Source: a virus
IMG/VR virus record: IMGVR_UViG_3300035698_004254
Location: 1 to 45,410 of that record
Length of the DNA: 45,410 bases
Strand: one strand, 5' to 3'
Under the pieces are notes generated by a model. That model had not been told where the DNA came from. It made no database searches and saw only the letters and a program-made list of their open reading frames with translations. Positions 38,325 to 44,764 of this stretch are shown here, in pieces (the first letter of the stretch is position 1; each line of letters starts with the position of its first letter). The position numbers and the translations under genes were made by a program.

Positions 38325-39707
38325 TTATGCTCCTTTACCATTCCACTTGCCGTCTAGTATCTGGACTACTTCCTGTAGATTACGTGCTATAGCTGTATCA
38401 GGGTTTCTCGCTATCTCTTTCTTTAAATTGTCTAATACCTGTGAAACATCGTCTATGCCAAGGATTGTTAGAGCTGCCTGCTGTATCTCTTGAGCCTCGG
38501 CAAACTGAGGGAAGGTCCCTACTATATCGGTGATGGCCTTTGATGCTTGCTCTATGTCTCTCGGAGCTATCAGTGGGAAATTACGGTCAACATACCACTG
38601 ATTATCTGGTATGCCATTAGCCTCCATCACTACCTCGTCTATCCCCTGGTAATAATCCTCCCATATCTTTTGAAGTGATGAGAATTGCTTTTGCATGGGA
38701 AGCTCTACCGTCTTTGCTGTTGCCAGGTTACCCGTTGATAAATCACCGAAGTATTGCTCAGGGATGCCGGTGCCTGAAGATACCTGGAGTTTAAGCATCC
38801 GGCCATCCTCAGAAGCGTTCTTGGCTCCTGAGTCCGTCTTGATAGGTTGCATGTCAGCACCTTCATTCTCCACAATAAAAGACCCTGCTGTTGCAGGTTT
38901 ATCTGGTGCATTGAGTTTGTTTTTAATAGCATCGGCAGCGACCTGCCCGCCTTTGACTTTATTCTTCCATGCGAACCTAGTCAGAGAAAGCATGATAGCC
39001 ACCCGCGAGGCGAGGAACCGTCTATATTGGAACAGCCAATCTAATGCCGGAAGTAACAATGGGTTGCCGCGTTGTGAGATTGAATTGAAAGGAAGATGGA
39101 ATACTATACCATCATCTGTAGCACTCACCCCTCTACGGCTAGAATCAATGGTTGATGTATTAGTCAGGTTCATAGCTGAGCGGTAAAATGTTTTATGTTC
39201 GTCTCCCTGTGCATCTGTCCACTCCCGACGGTAATAAAGGACAGTCTCCATATCATCAGGGTCTGAAATTATCTCAACTATCTGTAAGGGGTCAATCCAG
39301 CGTAAAGTAGATTTGCCTTTACCATCAATCCACAATACTTGGAATAGCTCACCGTCTATCAGGAGTTTATTGCTGGACTTACGCTGCCCCATTGCACTGA
39401 GCACCGGTTTATTTTGCGTTGCTTCCCAGAAGTTTAAGAGCACCTTCTGGGCTGTTTCATCCGTACTCTGAAAAGACATACCGGAGCCGAACACATAATC
39501 AGTCCATAGCCGAATAGCCTGTGCTCCCATGGGGTCTTTAGTTGCATAGTTTCTGGAGTTTTTGAGGTTAGTGATACGTTGAGCAGAAGTTAAAACATCG
39601 TACCCACCGCCAAGTGTTATCCACCCGGCATCTTCGAGTGCGAGTTCCGTCTCAACCGTTGCTGTGGCTTCCCGGAGTAGTTCAGTAAATTCCCTATACT
39701 CCGTCAT
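38325..39707 (-). CDS. Portal protein
   Basis: 460 aa with the portal pattern: YATKDPMGAQAIRLWTDYVFGSGM, LIDGELFQVLWIDGKGKSTLRWIDPLQI (written in parts), ETVLYYRREWTDAQGDEH, FNSISQRGNPLLLPALDWLFQYRRFLASR, and VSSGTGIPEQYFGDLSTGNLATAKTVELPMQKQF. The C-terminus is helical. It would form the dodecameric DNA channel and dock the terminase. The ATG lies 6 bases after a -10 box and has no ribosome binding site, so initiation would be leaderless from that promoter, or coupled to read-through from the terminase mRNA. Confidence 0.88.
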   Translation of the reverse strand: MTEYREFTELLREATATVETELALEDAGWITLGGGYDVLTSAQRITNLKNSRNYATKDPMGAQAIRLWTDYVFGSGMSFQSTDETAQKVLLNFWEATQNKPVLSAMGQRKSSNKLLIDGELFQVLWIDGKGKSTLRWIDPLQIVEIISDPDDMETVLYYRREWTDAQGDEHKTFYRSAMNLTNTSTIDSSRRGVSATDDGIVFHLPFNSISQRGNPLLLPALDWLFQYRRFLASRVAIMLSLTRFAWKNKVKGGQVAADAIKNKLNAPDKPATAGSFIVENEGADMQPIKTDSGAKNASEDGRMLKLQVSSGTGIPEQYFGDLSTGNLATAKTVELPMQKQFSSLQKIWEDYYQGIDEVVMEANGIPDNQWYVDRNFPLIAPRDIEQASKAITDIVGTFPQFAEAQEIQQAALTILGIDDVSQVLDNLKKEIARNPDTAIARNLQEVVQILDGKWNGKGA

Positions 39708-39713
39708 AATAAA

Positions 39714-39742
39714 ACTTTACACTGTATTTTTACATTTGTCAA
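39714..39742 (-). promoter_or_regulatory. Portal promoter (leftward), leaderless geometry
   Basis: On the minus strand TTGACA (39742-39737) and TAAAGT (39719-39714) are 17 bases apart. The -10 box ends 6 bases before the portal ATG (39707), so transcription should start at or next to the A of ATG. ACACTGT (39719-39725 on the plus strand) lies across the spacer and the -10 edge and also occurs in the promoter at 860. Confidence 0.68.
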
Positions 39743-39846
39743 GTATTACTCCTAAGCAGTTCGTCAATGAGCTTTATCAATATAAACCTTTGCTCTGCGT
39801 TGAGCCTTCCTATCTTGTTCCACAGTTCCCACTTGGTATCGCCCAT
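39739..39846 (-). CDS. Microprotein before portal (35 aa)
   Basis: AAGGTGGGCG precedes ATG 39846. The product (begins MGDTKWELWNKIG, ends LLRSNT) is one amphipathic helix with a Leu/Ile face. Its stop codon lies within the -35 box of the portal promoter. Another frame from 39862 gives a 33-aa peptide with no better support. Confidence 0.5.
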   Translation of the reverse strand: MGDTKWELWNKIGRLNAEQRFILIKLIDELLRSNT

Positions 39847-39864
39847 CGCCCACCTTTTTAGGCA

Positions 39865-40074
39865 TTATAGATTAAGTTCCGTTTTTAGCTTGATTGTATT
39901 CATTAAGGCAATGCGAGTTCTCTTTTCAATATCCTCTCGGCTCACATCTTCTGGGATTCTTAATACGCCTGTCTCTACAAGGTATTCAACGGATTCTTTT
40001 ACCTTTACTAATCCTGCTTCTAATTCAGCCATATTCTCTATGCGTATCTCTGCCATCTTTTCTGCAATATCCAT
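39865..40074 (-). CDS. Helical protein (69 aa)
   Basis: AAGGAGAGACA precedes the ATG. Contains a coiled-coil region (EKMAEIRIENMAELEAGLVKVKESVEYL) followed by a short basic helix. Unassigned. Confidence 0.62.
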   Translation of the reverse strand: MDIAEKMAEIRIENMAELEAGLVKVKESVEYLVETGVLRIPEDVSREDIEKRTRIALMNTIKLKTELNL

Positions 40075-40083
40075 TGTCTCTCC

Positions 40084-40365
40084 TTATCTTTGCTTAAACC
40101 CCACAGTCTCTTTCTTGTCTTGCCTGTTCTCTGACTTATCTATCAATGTGCTGAGTTTCTCCGCTAGGTTATCAATCTCAAGCGTCCTCAAGTCCTTTGG
40201 TGTGGTGGAGAGTGCATGAAGTACCCTCTTCGCCCGGGGTACGTCTGTGACTCTCTGTGCGTTCACAATATGTTTAGCCTGACTGACCACTCCGGACCGT
40301 GCAGTTACAAGAACCACGGCTACTACGACCGCTATGAGGATTGCTACTATTATTCCGAATAACAT
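40084..40365 (-). CDS. Membrane-anchored helical protein (93 aa)
   Basis: AAAGGAGCATA precedes the ATG. A single N-terminal hydrophobic span (LFGIIVAILIAVVVAVVLVT, residues 2-21) is followed by a charged helical cytoplasmic tail (RVTDVPRAKRVLHALST; LRTLEIDNLAEKLSTLIDK). It is out of place in the packaging module and could be a lysis (holin or spanin-like) or exclusion protein; this is inference. Confidence 0.62.
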   Translation of the reverse strand: MLFGIIVAILIAVVVAVVLVTARSGVVSQAKHIVNAQRVTDVPRAKRVLHALSTTPKDLRTLEIDNLAEKLSTLIDKSENRQDKKETVGFKQR

Positions 40366-40374
40366 TATGCTCCT

Positions 40375-40590
40375 TTACAAATCCATATTGCCATTACTTT
40401 CCACTAATTCCAGTGCCCTCCTACAGTGAAACAGTGTGCCAAAGTAGTTAAGCCATCTACATTTTAACGAACCGCAATCCCAAGCCCCCCAGTGCGGAAT
40501 CCATCTCAACCATTGCCTTCTTCGCAGAAACATCTTACCCGTTATGCTTCCACCACATCTGGCACACCTAGGTACTACAACCTGTTCCAT
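40375..40590 (-). CDS. Zinc-ribbon protein (71 aa)
   Basis: AAAGGAGGAGGAT precedes the ATG. CARC (residues 9-12), and CGSLKC plus a later cysteine (about 39-56) form a zinc site; the middle is Trp/Arg rich (RRRQWLRWIPHWGAW). It follows the large terminase by 11 bases. HNH-type packaging endonucleases often sit near terminase, but no HNH motif is visible. Confidence 0.6.
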   Translation of the reverse strand: MEQVVVPRCARCGGSITGKMFLRRRQWLRWIPHWGAWDCGSLKCRWLNYFGTLFHCRRALELVESNGNMDL

Positions 40591-40601
40591 ATCCTCCTCC
40601 T

Positions 40602-41885
40602 TTACAAATCCATATTGACGTTCATTTGCTCCATTGAGTCAAAGATTACTAATTGCTCTATTGGTTCATCTTCTATCATGAGTTCTGTTATTGCCCAAAC
40701 CATTGCATCAAGCCGGTTAGGGGAATACTTACTCAGGTCAGGTATCCAGGTACAGAGTTCATCTTCAAGGTATGGTAGTTCCCCGACGATATGCACTCGG
40801 TTCTGCTCAAACCCAGCCACTACCGGCTCCGCCCTGATTGCCTTACCTCTTGAGGCATGAACACTCTTATAGCTTACATATTGTTTACGAGCGATAGCTG
40901 CCTGTCTAATGGTGTTCTCAACCATATCACCGCCGTAATTAATCTCCCCTACTATCCTGTCAGCCATATGGGTATTAAACGCATCAAGGACTGTATTTGC
41001 CCATGTATCCGGAGAGGCCATAATAGATTTATCGTCTAGTATGTAGCCATCGCCATTCTTCCCTATCCCGGCAATTGATATACCACACTCAGTAGCTCCC
41101 CCTGGCGGGTCCACCCCAACAACTACTCGTACTAAATCCGGATGCTGATCTACTCTGCTATTAGCAATAAGCTCGCGTGTCCATAATGCCCCTGGTACTT
41201 CGTCAACATCCTCTGCTAGAATTTCCTGCCGGTACGCTAACTCCGTCATATCTTTTGTAATATCCTTGAGAGCTACTTTGCTGATATGCGGATTATCAGC
41301 ACTTGAGAAATGGAATGCCTGCCAGCGACCTGTTGTATCCTGAGAAGCCATATTAAACATCTTGGAAGCATGCCTAGGGTCTGTGGCTTTACTAACCGAC
41401 CTTGATCGCAGTGAAGGGGGAGTATATATAAACATAGCGTCCCCGTTATTATCAAGTAGCATTGGGGCGCCGACTTCTCCCCATGCGTTTTCATCCATAA
41501 GTTGGAATTCATCCAATATTATAAAATCAGCGTAATCCCCTCGCAGTGTATCAGCATTCCAAGCTGTCTTTGCCCTTATACGGGTCTCAGTCCCTGCTCT
41601 TTCTATAATGTGCAATGTCTCATTCTTATAGAACACGCCATCATCTATCATCTCTCTCAGGGCATTGGTGACTTCTCTCCAGTATGCATCTATCTGCTCT
41701 GAGGTAGGAGCTGCATAAAGTATCCGCCTACCGCGTAAATACTGTTCAACAGACATTATCGCTGCAATGACAGTTTTCCCCCCACGTCGGCCAGCACGTA
41801 CTATCTTCCTCTTAGCCTTGCTATTCTTGATTTCTACTTGCTTTGCATGAGGCTCAGGGAGATGCACTGTATAGTTAGCTTTCAT
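40602..41885 (-). CDS. terL: Terminase large subunit
   Basis: Walker A AGRRGGKT at residues 31-38, Walker B FIILDE at 121-126, a coupling motif region IYTPPS, and the nuclease domain with Asp259 in VVVGVDPPGG and a late RLDAMVWAI. 427 aa, usual length. It pumps DNA into the prohead through the portal and cuts it. The start lies inside the end of terS with GAGGATGCAGTGA upstream. Confidence 0.93.
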   Translation of the reverse strand: MKANYTVHLPEPHAKQVEIKNSKAKRKIVRAGRRGGKTVIAAIMSVEQYLRGRRILYAAPTSEQIDAYWREVTNALREMIDDGVFYKNETLHIIERAGTETRIRAKTAWNADTLRGDYADFIILDEFQLMDENAWGEVGAPMLLDNNGDAMFIYTPPSLRSRSVSKATDPRHASKMFNMASQDTTGRWQAFHFSSADNPHISKVALKDITKDMTELAYRQEILAEDVDEVPGALWTRELIANSRVDQHPDLVRVVVGVDPPGGATECGISIAGIGKNGDGYILDDKSIMASPDTWANTVLDAFNTHMADRIVGEINYGGDMVENTIRQAAIARKQYVSYKSVHASRGKAIRAEPVVAGFEQNRVHIVGELPYLEDELCTWIPDLSKYSPNRLDAMVWAITELMIEDEPIEQLVIFDSMEQMNVNMDL

Positions 41886-42438
41886 TCACTGCATCCTCAA
41901 TTACTTCAGTTAATGTTTTCTTGGTATCTCCATATACAATCGTTATCACAATACTACGATTATCAATATTGAGAGTAGGATTTGTTTCATAGACGTGCTC
42001 CATCTTGTTTAATTCTGCTATAGCCTGGATAGGATTATGTAGCTTGATATTGGTTACGGTGGCTCCTTCTCCCTTTCTTTTCAGCCAGCTCTCCCGGGTA
42101 GTCAGTTCTTGTATTGCCCCTACATTGTCTGTATCTTTATCAACCTTTATACTTCCATCCTCATTAACGAACCCGGGAACATTAGCCCGGACTATCTCTG
42201 TGAGGCGTTCCTTCCTTTCGAGGACGGTGGCGACAGTCTTAGTTTCTACCTTCGCCTCCAGTTCTTTTCGACGAGATAATACCTTTTCATTATTTGCTAA
42301 GCGTGAAGCGTTCCCATCTATGGTTGGGAGAGAATACTTCGGATGATAAGCGTCAATATAAGCATCCCTCTGATACATTCCCTTGAAAAGATTGAGAGTA
42401 AACTTCTCTTGATTTGGTGTAAGTTTTCTTTCAGCCAT
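41875..42438 (-). CDS. terS: Terminase small subunit
   Basis: N-terminal helix-turn-helix LTPNQEKFTLNLFKGMYQRDAYIDAYHP matches the Terminase_2/TerS pattern, followed by a helical oligomerisation region (NEKVLSRRKELEAKVETKTVATVLERKERL in parts) and a beta C-terminus (SIVITIVYGDTKK). It recognises the packaging site. The start overlaps the previous stop (TAATG), and 11 bases overlap terL. Confidence 0.88.
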   Translation of the reverse strand: MAERKLTPNQEKFTLNLFKGMYQRDAYIDAYHPKYSLPTIDGNASRLANNEKVLSRRKELEAKVETKTVATVLERKERLTEIVRANVPGFVNEDGSIKVDKDTDNVGAIQELTTRESWLKRKGEGATVTNIKLHNPIQAIAELNKMEHVYETNPTLNIDNRSIVITIVYGDTKKTLTEVIEDAVNES

Positions 42439-42611
42439 TATCCCTTATCCATCCTCTTAACTATCTGAAATGCTCTGGAGGTAGATATATTAAAGCGGTT
42501 ACCCAGTATTGCATAAGTAGCCTCTGGATGCTTGAGATGATATGTAAAGAGCTTTCTATTACGTTCTGTCTTCTCATGAGGCATTGGTGCTAATTTACGA
42601 TACGGTGACAT
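42438..42611 (-). CDS. Helix-turn-helix regulator, first late gene (57 aa)
   Basis: A short basic protein: PHEKTERNRKLFTYHLKHP, then the helix-turn-helix TYAILGNRFNISTSRAFQIVKRMD. The second part resembles sigma factor region 4 (the usual form is EIGxxxGxSxxRVxQI), so it may steer late transcription or help terminase. It has no ribosome binding site and its ATG lies 6 bases after a -10 box, consistent with a leaderless mRNA. Its stop overlaps terS. Confidence 0.72.
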   Translation of the reverse strand: MSPYRKLAPMPHEKTERNRKLFTYHLKHPEATYAILGNRFNISTSRAFQIVKRMDKG

Positions 42612-42617
42612 ACCAAT

Positions 42618-42646
42618 ATAATAAACTATTTACAGCCCCTTGTCAA
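42618..42646 (-). promoter_or_regulatory. Late promoter for the HTH/terminase operon, leaderless
   Basis: On the minus strand TTGACA (42646-42641) and TATTAT (42623-42618) are separated by 17 bases. The expected start point coincides with the ATG at 42611. Immediately upstream of the -35 is the inverted repeat CTAGACGGTTCTAG (42651-42664). Confidence 0.78.
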
Positions 42647-42650
42647 TACC

Positions 42651-42664
42651 CTAGACGGTTCTAG
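42651..42664. promoter_or_regulatory. Operator or activator site candidate
   Basis: CTAGA-CGGT-TCTAG, an inverted repeat with 5-base arms, lies 5 bases upstream of the -35 box of the late promoter. Two copies of AAAAGTGG (42692-42699 and 42716-42723), 24 bases apart, lie farther upstream and may be a second binding site. Confidence 0.45.
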
Positions 42665-42813
42665 TACCCGGGGGAGTAATAAGTGAATTGCAAAAGTGGA
42701 AATGGGGTTGAGGCTAAAAGTGGTAACAATAGTTGTATATAGATTCTTCTTCTTTAATACCTTGCTTAAAGAATAGGTACGGGGAGCCCCACACCACCCC
42801 GCCCACTGAAAGT

Positions 42814-42842
42814 AGTATAATCCTTTCTTTAAGGTTTGTCAA
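42814..42842 (-). promoter_or_regulatory. Strong leftward promoter
   Basis: TTGACA (42842-42837), 17 bases, TATACT (42819-42814). It would start at about 42807 and give the late operon a leader of nearly 200 bases that passes through the second promoter at 42618-42646. Confidence 0.72.
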
Positions 42843-42870
42843 GTAGGTTTCAATGGATTACGGAATAAAT

Positions 42871-42902
42871 AAAAAAACCCCCAAAGTCGTAACTCAGGGG
42901 GG
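42871..42902 (-). terminator. Rho-independent terminator (leftward)
   Basis: Read leftward, CCCCC and GGGGG arms (42878-42882 with 42897-42902) with an inner ACT/AGT pair are followed by seven T. It lies directly downstream of the promoter at 42936-42964, so transcripts from there would be about 60 bases. Confidence 0.82.
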
Positions 42903-42935
42903 ACTGGCGGTAGTAATCACCAGCGATGTACTAAC

Positions 42936-42964
42936 ATGGTAGCACTTAGTGAAAGACTTGTCAA
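42936..42964 (-). promoter_or_regulatory. Leftward promoter of a possible small RNA
   Basis: Perfect TTGACA (42964-42959), 17 bases, TACCAT (42941-42936). The transcript would begin near 42929 and end at the terminator at 42871. It contains CTGG/CCAG as a first hairpin and the terminator hairpin as the second. Confidence 0.52.
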
Positions 42965-42983
42965 GAGGTAGTTTAAAAAGAAG

Positions 42984-43012
42984 GGAGCCCAGGGATTACG
43001 CCGCTGGGCTCC
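42984..43012. terminator. Bidirectional terminator
   Basis: A 9-bp stem (GGAGCCCAG/CTGGGCTCC) with an 11-base loop is followed by TATTTTATT to the right and CTTCTTTTT to the left. It separates the control region promoters from any transcript coming from 43127-43357. Confidence 0.78.
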
Positions 43013-43126
43013 TATTTTATTCAGGTCGACCGGGATAAAATATACTTCTGATCTCTAATGTTTCAACCGTACTCCATTGAACACTCTCCTTCCATATACT
43101 CGTGTTTGGTGAGGCACGGCGCCGGT

Positions 43127-43357
43127 TTAAGATTTAAATACTTTAAAAGCGATACAATGATTATAAGGGTATTTTCTCACATTCACCAACCTCCTTTCTA
43201 TTATTCGGGTTCTAGTAATGTGACTGGCTAATATGGTTTCAGCTCTCAACATGGCTGGACACCTAGTTGAGGCATCCCTGTGTCCACAGTGGGTGGACTC
43301 TATACCAGTAACGTACCACTTAAAATCCCTATTGTCTACTAGTCTATTAATGAGCAT
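43127..43357 (-). CDS. Weakly supported leftward ORF (76 aa)
   Basis: Open frame with no ribosome binding site at its ATG, but with AAAGGAGG inside it (around 43192) ahead of in-frame GTG codons that would give only 17-19 residues. Elements: STHCGHRDASTRC and TRTRIIERRLVN. A terminator lies 115 bases downstream. A plus-strand frame of 63 residues (43233-43424) covers the same bases. I cannot decide between them, and the stretch 42612-43487 may be wholly regulatory. Confidence 0.25.
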   Translation of the reverse strand: MLINRLVDNRDFKWYVTGIESTHCGHRDASTRCPAMLRAETILASHITRTRIIERRLVNVRKYPYNHCIAFKVFKS

Positions 43358-43426
43358 GAGGGAGTATTCTAGAGCTACCGATAGTTTACAAGAGTATGTT
43401 TATGCTGCCAGTTCTGATAGATAGCT

Positions 43427-43455
43427 TTGACAATTCTTACCTGATAGGTTAACCT
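43427..43455 (+). promoter_or_regulatory. Rightward early promoter with palindromic operator
   Basis: TTGACA (43427-43432) is followed after 17 bases by TAACCT (43450-43455). The -10 box lies within AGGTTAACCT (43446-43455), a perfect 10-base palindrome, so a bound repressor would block it. It is the first promoter before the rightward arm and 33 bases upstream of the first gene. Confidence 0.55.
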
Positions 43456-43487
43456 GTAGATAGTTAAATAAGTTTGGAGGGAGAGAG

Positions 43488-43667
43488 ATGACCAACAAAG
43501 AGATAATCAGGGAAATGGCAAGGGCTTGCAATCAACTCTTCATCAAGAGGGACCTAGCAGCTTACGCCAGGTATGAAGCAGCTCACAAAATCTTCGCGGC
43601 AGCAGGATTACCGTTTCAAGGACCAGAACTAGACGAGGCAATATGCCAGGAAAAAGGCAGGTACTAA
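43488..43667 (+). CDS. First rightward gene, helical protein (59 aa)
   Basis: TTTGGAGGGAGAGAG precedes ATG 43488. Helical (NKEIIREMARACNQLFIKRD; AAYARYEAAHKIFAAAGLPF). The stop is two bases before the hammerhead ribozyme, so ribozyme cutting would leave this coding sequence on the short 5' fragment. Function unknown. Confidence 0.68.
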   Translation: MTNKEIIREMARACNQLFIKRDLAAYARYEAAHKIFAAAGLPFQGPELDEAICQEKGRY

Positions 43668-43668
43668 A

Positions 43669-43726
43669 GCCGAAACACCGCATCAGCGGTGTCCTGCCGG
43701 GATAGCAACCCGGTGGCTGAAGAGGC
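43669..43726 (+). ncRNA. Hammerhead ribozyme, type II
   Basis: All core elements are present in the right order. GCC (43669-43671) pairs with GGC (43724-43726) as stem II. GAAA (43672-43675). Stem III is A43675 plus CACCGC (43676-43681), loop ATCA, GCGGTG (43686-43691) plus T43692. GTC (43691-43693) is the cleavage triplet. Stem I is CTGCCGGG (43694-43701), loop ATAGCAA, CCCGGTGG (43709-43716). CTGAAGA (43717-43723) completes the core. The ends lie at stem II, hence type II. TAGC in loop I (43703-43706) can pair with GCTA just 3' of stem II (43729-43732), a plausible stem I/II tertiary contact. The scissile bond is 43693/43694. Cleavage separates the 59-aa gene from the rest of the early transcript and gives it a 5'-OH end 61 bases before ATG 43755. 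Confidence 0.92.
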
Positions 43727-43754
43727 AAGCTAATAAAAGAAAGGAGTTGATACG

Positions 43755-43967
43755 ATGAAGGTAGTATATGCACTATCGCAAACAGTCGATTTAATCCATA
43801 GCCCAAATGAAGGAGGAAGCTACCTGCGAGAGTCTAAAAACGATGGGAAGGGGACAATAAGAACCAGCACGATATTTAAGACTTCAAGAGATGCTTGGAC
43901 AGCCTTCCGAGACAATACCGTTCAATATGGTAAATGGGGAAAAGATAAGGAGAAACATGCCAAATAG
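43755..43967 (+). CDS. Hypothetical basic protein (70 aa)
   Basis: AAAGGAGTTGATACG precedes the ATG. It is the first gene downstream of the ribozyme cut. Beta start (VVYALSQTVDLIHS), a KTSRDAWTAFRDNTVQYGKW middle, and a Lys-rich end. Overlaps the next gene by 11 bases. No family recognised. Confidence 0.65.
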   Translation: MKVVYALSQTVDLIHSPNEGGSYLRESKNDGKGTIRTSTIFKTSRDAWTAFRDNTVQYGKWGKDKEKHAK

Positions 43968-44088
43968 AAAAAGACGATTCTGCACCTGTAAGAAATGTGG
44001 TCATGTGTGGCCATCGAGAACACCAGGGAAACCGCGCATATGCCCGAAGTGTAAAACCGCCAGGTGGGGCATGGAAAGGGGAGAATGA
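43957..44088 (+). CDS. Zinc-ribbon microprotein (43 aa)
   Basis: AAGGAGAAAC precedes the ATG. CKKCGHVW and CPKCKTARW form a classical ribbon in a very basic chain (begins MPNRKRRFC), as in small phage RNA- or DNA-binding ribbons. The stop overlaps the next start. Confidence 0.7.
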   Translation: MPNRKRRFCTCKKCGHVWPSRTPGKPRICPKCKTARWGMERGE

Positions 44089-44312
44089 TGCCACATAATA
44101 AAGTTATAATTGTGAAATGCCGTAGGTTAGATTGCTACTGGAATATAGGGCAATATAAAAACAACTGTGCTTCTGGCTGTATCATTGTGAGCGATACTGG
44201 TTGCAGCGCCTACATAGAAAAGCATGAAGCGGAGCGCCGGTTATCCCTGGCAGAGGAAGAGAGAGAGAAAGAGAAGGCGTGCTATCGCAACAAAGGCTCA
44301 GGGGGGAGATGA
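44088..44312 (+). CDS. Cys-rich hypothetical protein (74 aa)
   Basis: ATG 44088 is preferred over 44085 for spacing from GGGGAG. Elements: VKCRRLDCYWNIGQYKNNCASGCIIVSDTGCSAY, with five cysteines in a CxxxxC then CxxxC pattern (written in parts), recalling DUF1540-like small metal-binding domains, then a Glu/Arg-rich helix. Unassigned. Confidence 0.62.
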   Translation: MPHNKVIIVKCRRLDCYWNIGQYKNNCASGCIIVSDTGCSAYIEKHEAERRLSLAEEEREKEKACYRNKGSGGR

Positions 44313-44404
44313 TGGAGTACACAGAATGGAAGAGAAAAGAAAATAAGGACATGGTGAAAAATACAATAGCATCTATCCTGGCAAAAGCTATAGGGAGGGA
44401 ATAA
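44312..44404 (+). CDS. Microprotein (30 aa)
   Basis: GGGGGGAG precedes ATG 44312 and the stop overlaps the next start (TAATG). The product (begins MEYTEWKRKENK) is a single basic amphipathic helix. It probably couples translation between neighbours. Confidence 0.5.
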   Translation: MEYTEWKRKENKDMVKNTIASILAKAIGRE

Positions 44405-44679
44405 TGGAAAAGACAGTCATAAAGGTACAGAGAGAAACCATTTATGAGCAGGAAGGGGTAGCACAAGTACATGGTGGATACGGAGTTGAGATACATACTG
44501 TCTATGTAGATGAAGAGAAAGTAGTTATCTATTTAGCAGAGGAGCCATACCGAATAGATTACGATGCTTATTTTAATGACCTATTCCTACTCGATGAAGA
44601 ATGGGCAGGTAGATTCACCGAGCCCAGAGAGCTTTTAAAAGAAGGACAGTCAAAGACGGTGTGGCAGAAGAAAGACTGA
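44404..44679 (+). CDS. Hypothetical acidic beta protein (91 aa)
   Basis: GGGAGGGAATA precedes the ATG. Elements: VIKVQRETIYEQEG, YGVEIHTVYVDEEKVVIYLAEEPYRIDYDAYFND (in parts), and a Lys-rich end. A small beta sheet with acidic surface is likely. No family recognised. The next 85 bases hold only a 12-codon frame. Confidence 0.65.
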   Translation: MEKTVIKVQRETIYEQEGVAQVHGGYGVEIHTVYVDEEKVVIYLAEEPYRIDYDAYFNDLFLLDEEWAGRFTEPRELLKEGQSKTVWQKKD

Positions 44680-44764
44680 GGCAGGTATGAAGGAGGTATG
44701 CCTATGTCCTAAATGTGCCAGCTAACCAGACTATTATCCAAGTAATAAAAGGAGGAATCATAAG

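Noticed and set aside
43233-43424. A 63-codon plus-strand frame in the control region
   Set aside because: No ribosome binding site or promoter in position, and it conflicts with an equally weak minus-strand frame. Kept only as a note.
44687-44725. A 12-codon frame ending in a CPKC-like peptide after the gene at 44404
   Set aside because: Too short to support. It may be a decayed zinc ribbon.
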